Source: Chloroflexota bacterium (lineage in GTDB: Bacteria; Chloroflexota; Chloroflexia; Thermomicrobiales; JADLAZ01). Taken from it: a DNA stretch of 36,632 nt. Shown here piece by piece: positions 33,272 through 36,632 of this stretch. The first letter of the stretch is position 1. The number at the start of each line of letters is the position of its first letter. The translations under genes and the position numbers were made by a program. Location: NCBI GenBank assembly GCA_020849725.1, contig JADLAZ010000291.1, positions 1 through 36,632 of the forward strand. Reading direction: 5' to 3'. Under the pieces are notes generated by a model. That model was given only the letters and a program-made list of their open reading frames with translations, did no database searches and was not told the origin of the DNA.

Positions 33272-35830
33272 ATGTCCTGGCGACGCCTGATCCCGATTGG
33301 CGTGGTGGTCGGCCTGCTGCTCGCCTCGCTCGGGGTGGGCGATCCCCGGCCGGCGCGTGCCGCCGATGTGCCGGTGGCGCTCAGCGCCGCCCAGACACCC
33401 ATCTATCGCGTCGTCGAGTTGACCTTCAGCCTGCCGACAGCGTACGACCCGGCCGTGCCGGCGCGCAACCCGTTCGACCCGGCCGTGGTCGATGTGCGAG
33501 CGGCCATCGCGCTGCCGACCGGGCAGACGGAGCAAGCGACCGGCTTCTGGTATCAACCGGTGACCGAGCGGGCGCACGCGACCGACGACTACGTCGCCGG
33601 ACCGGTGGCGGCCGGCGTCTGGAAGGTGCGCTACGCGCCGCGCGTCATCGGCACGCACACCTTCCGCATCGATGTGACGGCGGCCGGCAGCACGACGGCG
33701 GTGGCGACCGGCGCCTTCACGGCCACCGCGCCGACCAGTCGCGGCTTCATCCGGCGTGACCCGATCCAGCCGACGCGCCTCGTCTACGACGATGGCACAC
33801 CGTTCGTGCCGCTCGGGTCGAACCTGGCCTGGGACCGCAAGCTGACCTACGATCAGGTGTTTGCGACCTATCGGGCCAACCGGCTGAACTTCGGCCGGGT
33901 CTGGTTAGTGATGCCGAGCGAGGGCCATTTCCTGCTCGAGTGGGGCGCCGGGGTCACCAAGCAACTCGATACAGTCGACACCGTCACCTACGCCGGGCTG
34001 GGCCGCTACCAGCCCGAGAGCGCCCACAAGCTCGACGAGCTGCTGCTGGCGGCGCAGGCGAACGACGTGGCGCTGATGCTGACGTTGTGGACGCAGCACG
34101 CATTCATTACCCACTACAGCTACAAGGTCGAGTGGCTCGACCGCAACCCCTACTACCGGCAGCTCGGCGTCACCGGGCGCACGTTCTGGACCAGCGCGGC
34201 AGCCCGGCAGCACTTCCGCAACTACGTGCGCTACATCGGCGCGCGCTACGGCGCGTTCAGCAGCCTTGGCATGGTCGAGTTGTGGAACGAGCTCGACGGC
34301 GGCGATACCTCGCCGTACAGCATCAGCGGCGGCGTCAGCGCGATGACGGCCTGGCACCAGGAGATGGTCGACGCGCTCCACGCCGCCGCGCCCAGCCGAC
34401 TGCTGACGACGACGAGCTTCGCCGCCATGAGCAAGTGGTGGCGCGACCAGACCCTCTTCCCGACCTACGGCGCGCTGCCGATGCTGGACGTGACGCAGAC
34501 GCACAGCTACGACAACGGTCAGTACCATGCCTACATGCCGTGCGACTTCGGCAAGCAAGCGCGCTGGGCGAACGCGACCTGGGGGCGGCCGCACCTCTAC
34601 GGCGAATATGGCTGGCGCGAGCACGACTTCTACGACTACCCGGCGCCGCGGCCCGGCTTCGCCAACAACCCGCAGCTCTATCAGCTTCACCACTTCGGCA
34701 CGTGGCTGCCGGTGATGCACGGCGGCGCGGCGGGCGCGAACCTGTACTGGCGCATCAACTACTCGTTCGTATTGCCGGACGACTTCCAGCGCACGGCGCG
34801 CATCTTCGGCGCCTGGCTCGAGCCGGAGCTGCCCTACCTGCGGGCGATGGCGCATGTCTACGATGGCGACCCGATGGGCGATTGCCCGTTCGAGCCACCG
34901 GGGCTGGCCGTTGGCGGCTACCGCAAGGCCAACCGGGCGGCGCTGTACATCGTCGATCGGCAGGCGGCGCGCTGGACGGAGCCGGACAGCGCGCTCACGC
35001 CGGTCGCCGGCGCGCAGCACACGCTGACCGGCCTGACCAGCGGCGCATACACGATCGTCTACACCGACCCGTGGACCGGCGCCGAGCTGCAGCGACTGAC
35101 GAACCAGCCGGTGAGCAACGGGACGCTGACGCTGCAGCTGCCCACATTCTTGCGCGATCTGGCCGTGCGTGTCTTTGACCCCAACGACGTGCCACCCGAC
35201 CCGGCAACGCTGCCGACGCCAACGCCGACACCACCACCGACCGCTACCCTGCCGCCGACGCCATCGGCCACCCCGACGATCACGCCGACGCCAACGCTAA
35301 CGCCGACGCGCGACCCCAGCCTGCCGACGCTGACGCCAACGGCGACGCTGACACCCACCGCGACCCGGACGCCCACACCAATCGGCGGGCCGCCGCCACC
35401 ATTGTGTCAGGTGACGCCATCGCCATGCATCATCAGTGTCAGCGCCAGCCCCGACCCGAGCAAGGCCAACCCGGCCGCCGCGCCACTCGTCATCGATGGC
35501 AAGAGCTGGACGCGCTGGGAGACGGCCTGGTCGACGCCGGCCGAGGCGGCGCTGACGGTCGACCTGGGCGCGGCGCAACCGCTCAGTCGGGCGCGCTGGC
35601 TCAGCGGGGCCAAGCAGAACGCGGCGCGCTTCTTCCTCGACGTGTCGAGCGACGGCCAGACCTGGGAGCGGCTGACGCCAGCGCCGGGCCTGGCGGTGAC
35701 GATCTCCAACAGCTGGCAGGAGTACCCCATCGACCGCACGGCGCGCTACGTGCGCTGGACGTTCGTCAATATCGCGCCGCTGCAAGGCAAGTTGGGTGGC
35801 TTCGCCGAGGTGCAGGTCTACGGTTCCTGA
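33272..35830 (+). CDS. secreted clan GH-A glycoside hydrolase-like protein with C-terminal F5/8 (discoidin) domain
   Basis: An 852-residue exported protein. A signal peptide (1-30, ending PARA) precedes an Ig-like N-terminal domain (about 35-155) of the DUF5060 kind, a beta/alpha barrel (about 160-560), a small beta domain, a Thr/Pro-rich linker (about 637-715), and an F5/8 type C (discoidin-like) domain (about 720-852). The barrel has ELWNELDGG, with the presumed acid/base Glu340 after Asn339, and HLYGEYGWRE with the presumed nucleophile Glu445. This spacing is normal for clan GH-A. The substrate is unknown, probably a plant or microbial polysaccharide. The discoidin domain may bind glycan or the cell surface. 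GAAGGAGG precedes ATG 33272. Confidence 0.85.
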   Translation: MSWRRLIPIGVVVGLLLASLGVGDPRPARAADVPVALSAAQTPIYRVVELTFSLPTAYDPAVPARNPFDPAVVDVRAAIALPTGQTEQATGFWYQPVTERAHATDDYVAGPVAAGVWKVRYAPRVIGTHTFRIDVTAAGSTTAVATGAFTATAPTSRGFIRRDPIQPTRLVYDDGTPFVPLGSNLAWDRKLTYDQVFATYRANRLNFGRVWLVMPSEGHFLLEWGAGVTKQLDTVDTVTYAGLGRYQPESAHKLDELLLAAQANDVALMLTLWTQHAFITHYSYKVEWLDRNPYYRQLGVTGRTFWTSAAARQHFRNYVRYIGARYGAFSSLGMVELWNELDGGDTSPYSISGGVSAMTAWHQEMVDALHAAAPSRLLTTTSFAAMSKWWRDQTLFPTYGALPMLDVTQTHSYDNGQYHAYMPCDFGKQARWANATWGRPHLYGEYGWREHDFYDYPAPRPGFANNPQLYQLHHFGTWLPVMHGGAAGANLYWRINYSFVLPDDFQRTARIFGAWLEPELPYLRAMAHVYDGDPMGDCPFEPPGLAVGGYRKANRAALYIVDRQAARWTEPDSALTPVAGAQHTLTGLTSGAYTIVYTDPWTGAELQRLTNQPVSNGTLTLQLPTFLRDLAVRVFDPNDVPPDPATLPTPTPTPPPTATLPPTPSATPTITPTPTLTPTRDPSLPTLTPTATLTPTATRTPTPIGGPPPPLCQVTPSPCIISVSASPDPSKANPAAAPLVIDGKSWTRWETAWSTPAEAALTVDLGAAQPLSRARWLSGAKQNAARFFLDVSSDGQTWERLTPAPGLAVTISNSWQEYPIDRTARYVRWTFVNIAPLQGKLGGFAEVQVYGS

Positions 35831-35842
35831 GGCCAGGCGCGG

Positions 35843-35848
35843 TACAAT
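35843..35848 (+). promoter_or_regulatory. candidate -10 element ahead of sufU
   Basis: TACAAT lies 13 bases after the upstream stop and 58 bases ahead of the sufU GTG. No clear -35 accompanies it, so this is tentative. Confidence 0.35.
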
Positions 35849-35905
35849 GGCGGGACGCGCTGGCCCCGGTGCGGGAGCCGCCGGTCCGTGGAAAGGGAAC
35901 GAGGC

Positions 35906-36340
35906 GTGGACCGTCAGGCCTACATCGAGCTGCTGCTCGATCACTACGAGAATCCCCGCAATCGCGGCAAGCTAGACGATGCCGACGTCGTGCTGGGTGG
36001 CGGCAATCCGGGCTGCGGCGATGTCGTGACGATGTACCTCAAGATCGACGATCAGGAGCGCATCACCGCCGTGCGCTTCGAGGGCGAGGGCTGCACGATC
36101 AGCCAGGCCGGGGCGTCGGTCGTCACCGAGTTGGTGCAGGGGCGGCCGCTGGCCGAGATCGAGGCGATGGACCTGAACGCGATGATCGACGAGTTGGGCC
36201 GGGATGTCGTGGTCTCCCGCACGCGTTGCGCGACGCTCGGCCTGGGCACGGTCAAGGGGGCGATCGCCGAGTACCGCCGCCGTCAGGAGCGCGCCACGGC
36301 CGCGCGCCTGGCCGATGCCGGCGCGCGAGGTGGCGGCTGA
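35906..36340 (+). CDS. sufU: iron-sulfur cluster assembly scaffold SufU/IscU family
   Basis: A 144-residue protein of the IscU/SufU family, which receives sulfur and passes it on for Fe-S cluster assembly. It begins IELLLDHYENPRNRGKL and has three conserved Cys: GNPGCGDVVTMYL (with the Asp), FEGEGCTISQAGAS, and SRTRCATLGLGTVK. In the SufU branch these residues bind zinc. The C-terminal tail (YRRRQERATAARLADAG) is extra. GTG 35906 is chosen because AAAGGGA lies seven bases ahead; an in-frame GTG at 35888 would add six residues (VERERG). The stop overlaps the start of the next gene by one base. No cysteine desulfurase gene is inside the window, and one may lie beyond its edge. Confidence 0.94.
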   Translation: MDRQAYIELLLDHYENPRNRGKLDDADVVLGGGNPGCGDVVTMYLKIDDQERITAVRFEGEGCTISQAGASVVTELVQGRPLAEIEAMDLNAMIDELGRDVVVSRTRCATLGLGTVKGAIAEYRRRQERATAARLADAGARGGG

Positions 36341-36525
36341 TGGGACCGGAGCGGCGCCCTCCGTTCGAGCCGGTCGAGCCGCAGCCGCGCGACCCGGGTC
36401 CGCCCGACCCGGAGCCGGTGGCGGAGCTGCCCTGGGCACGCGACGACGACGAGCTGCTCCTGCTCGACGGGTTGGAGGACATCGACGAGGCGCCCGACAG
36501 CGAGCGCGACGACGAGGTTATGTAG
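36340..36525 (+). CDS. small acidic protein coupled to sufU
   Basis: A 61-residue protein of unknown function. The start ATG overlaps the sufU stop (TGATG), which strongly suggests translational coupling. The first half is Pro/Arg rich (MGPERRPPFEPVEPQPRDPG) and the second strongly acidic with a Leu cluster (DDDELLLLDGLEDIDEAPD). It is probably disordered or a short acidic binding peptide. No metal-binding Cys or His is present. I call it a gene because of the coupling and the sharp acidic bias, not because of a recognised family. Confidence 0.6.
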   Translation: MGPERRPPFEPVEPQPRDPGPPDPEPVAELPWARDDDELLLLDGLEDIDEAPDSERDDEVM

Positions 36526-36632
36526 GCGCGTCTATGCCCTCTTCTTCGCGCGTCCTCAGGCCCGCTCGGCTGGCGGCTCGCGATGGTGTTTTCTCCCGAC
36601 TCGGCCTACTCCGAGCCGGCGGCGATGGTGGC

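Noticed and set aside
35200..35400. Tandem repeat or CRISPR-like array (repeating ACGCCGACGCC-like DNA)
   Set aside because: The repetition encodes the Thr/Pro linker of the secreted enzyme, in frame and without spacers of regular length.

Overview
The window is a compact, high-GC bacterial chromosome segment. It has 34 protein genes that I can support, short intergenic gaps, and no rRNA, tRNA, CRISPR array, phage or transposase gene. The gene mix suggests a Chloroflexota bacterium, perhaps near Thermomicrobia: multi-GAF sensor kinases, a membrane glycosyltransferase of the PMT/ArnT type, LysW amino-group-carrier genes, a T-box, ftsY next to ffh, and GTAGGGGC-type palindromes. This is inferred from content, not from a database match.

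Region by region. 1-5.6 kb: an alpha/beta hydrolase, an unknown protein, a GAF-PAS histidine kinase, a polytopic glycosyltransferase and an unknown small protein. 5.6-12.7 kb (minus strand): a tightly packed set of a three-GAF histidine kinase, a NarL-type regulator, polyphosphate kinase and an aldose-epimerase-like protein. 12.7-17.5 kb (plus): the two SRP GTPases ftsY and ffh, a degenerate DHH-type protein, a DUF1232 protein and a small membrane protein. 17.5-18.9 kb (minus): yebC-ruvC. 18.97-19.3 kb (plus): a small coiled-coil protein. 19.3-26.1 kb (minus): an arginine biosynthesis operon. 26.2-27.2 kb (minus): selD. 27.3-36.6 kb: a YprB-type exonuclease, a D-Ala-D-Ala carboxypeptidase, a cupin, Sua5, a beta-propeller protein, a secreted glycoside hydrolase-like protein, SufU and a small acidic protein.

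The most notable system is the 19.3-26.1 kb operon. A clear sigma70-type promoter (TTGACA, 17 bp, TATCAT) drives a leader of about 320 nt with the hallmarks of a T-box riboswitch: an AGTA/GAA specifier loop, a GGTGGGAG apical loop, the AGGGTGGTACCGCGGGA T-box and a 12-bp terminator ending in T5. The specifier reads CGC, an arginine codon. Downstream lie argH, a 53-residue LysW carrier protein ending in EDWGE, two tandem LysX/ArgX ligases, an ArgC/LysY reductase, an ArgB/LysZ kinase, and two subunits of a thiamine-diphosphate decarboxylase resembling sulfopyruvate decarboxylase. The simplest reading is LysW-dependent arginine synthesis induced by uncharged tRNA-Arg. The decarboxylase pair and the second ligase, which has lost a metal-binding Asn, are unexplained additions.

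Immediately upstream of that operon, selD carries an in-frame UGA at the catalytic cysteine position, so it is very likely a selenoprotein. An ordinary ORF call truncates it by 29 residues.
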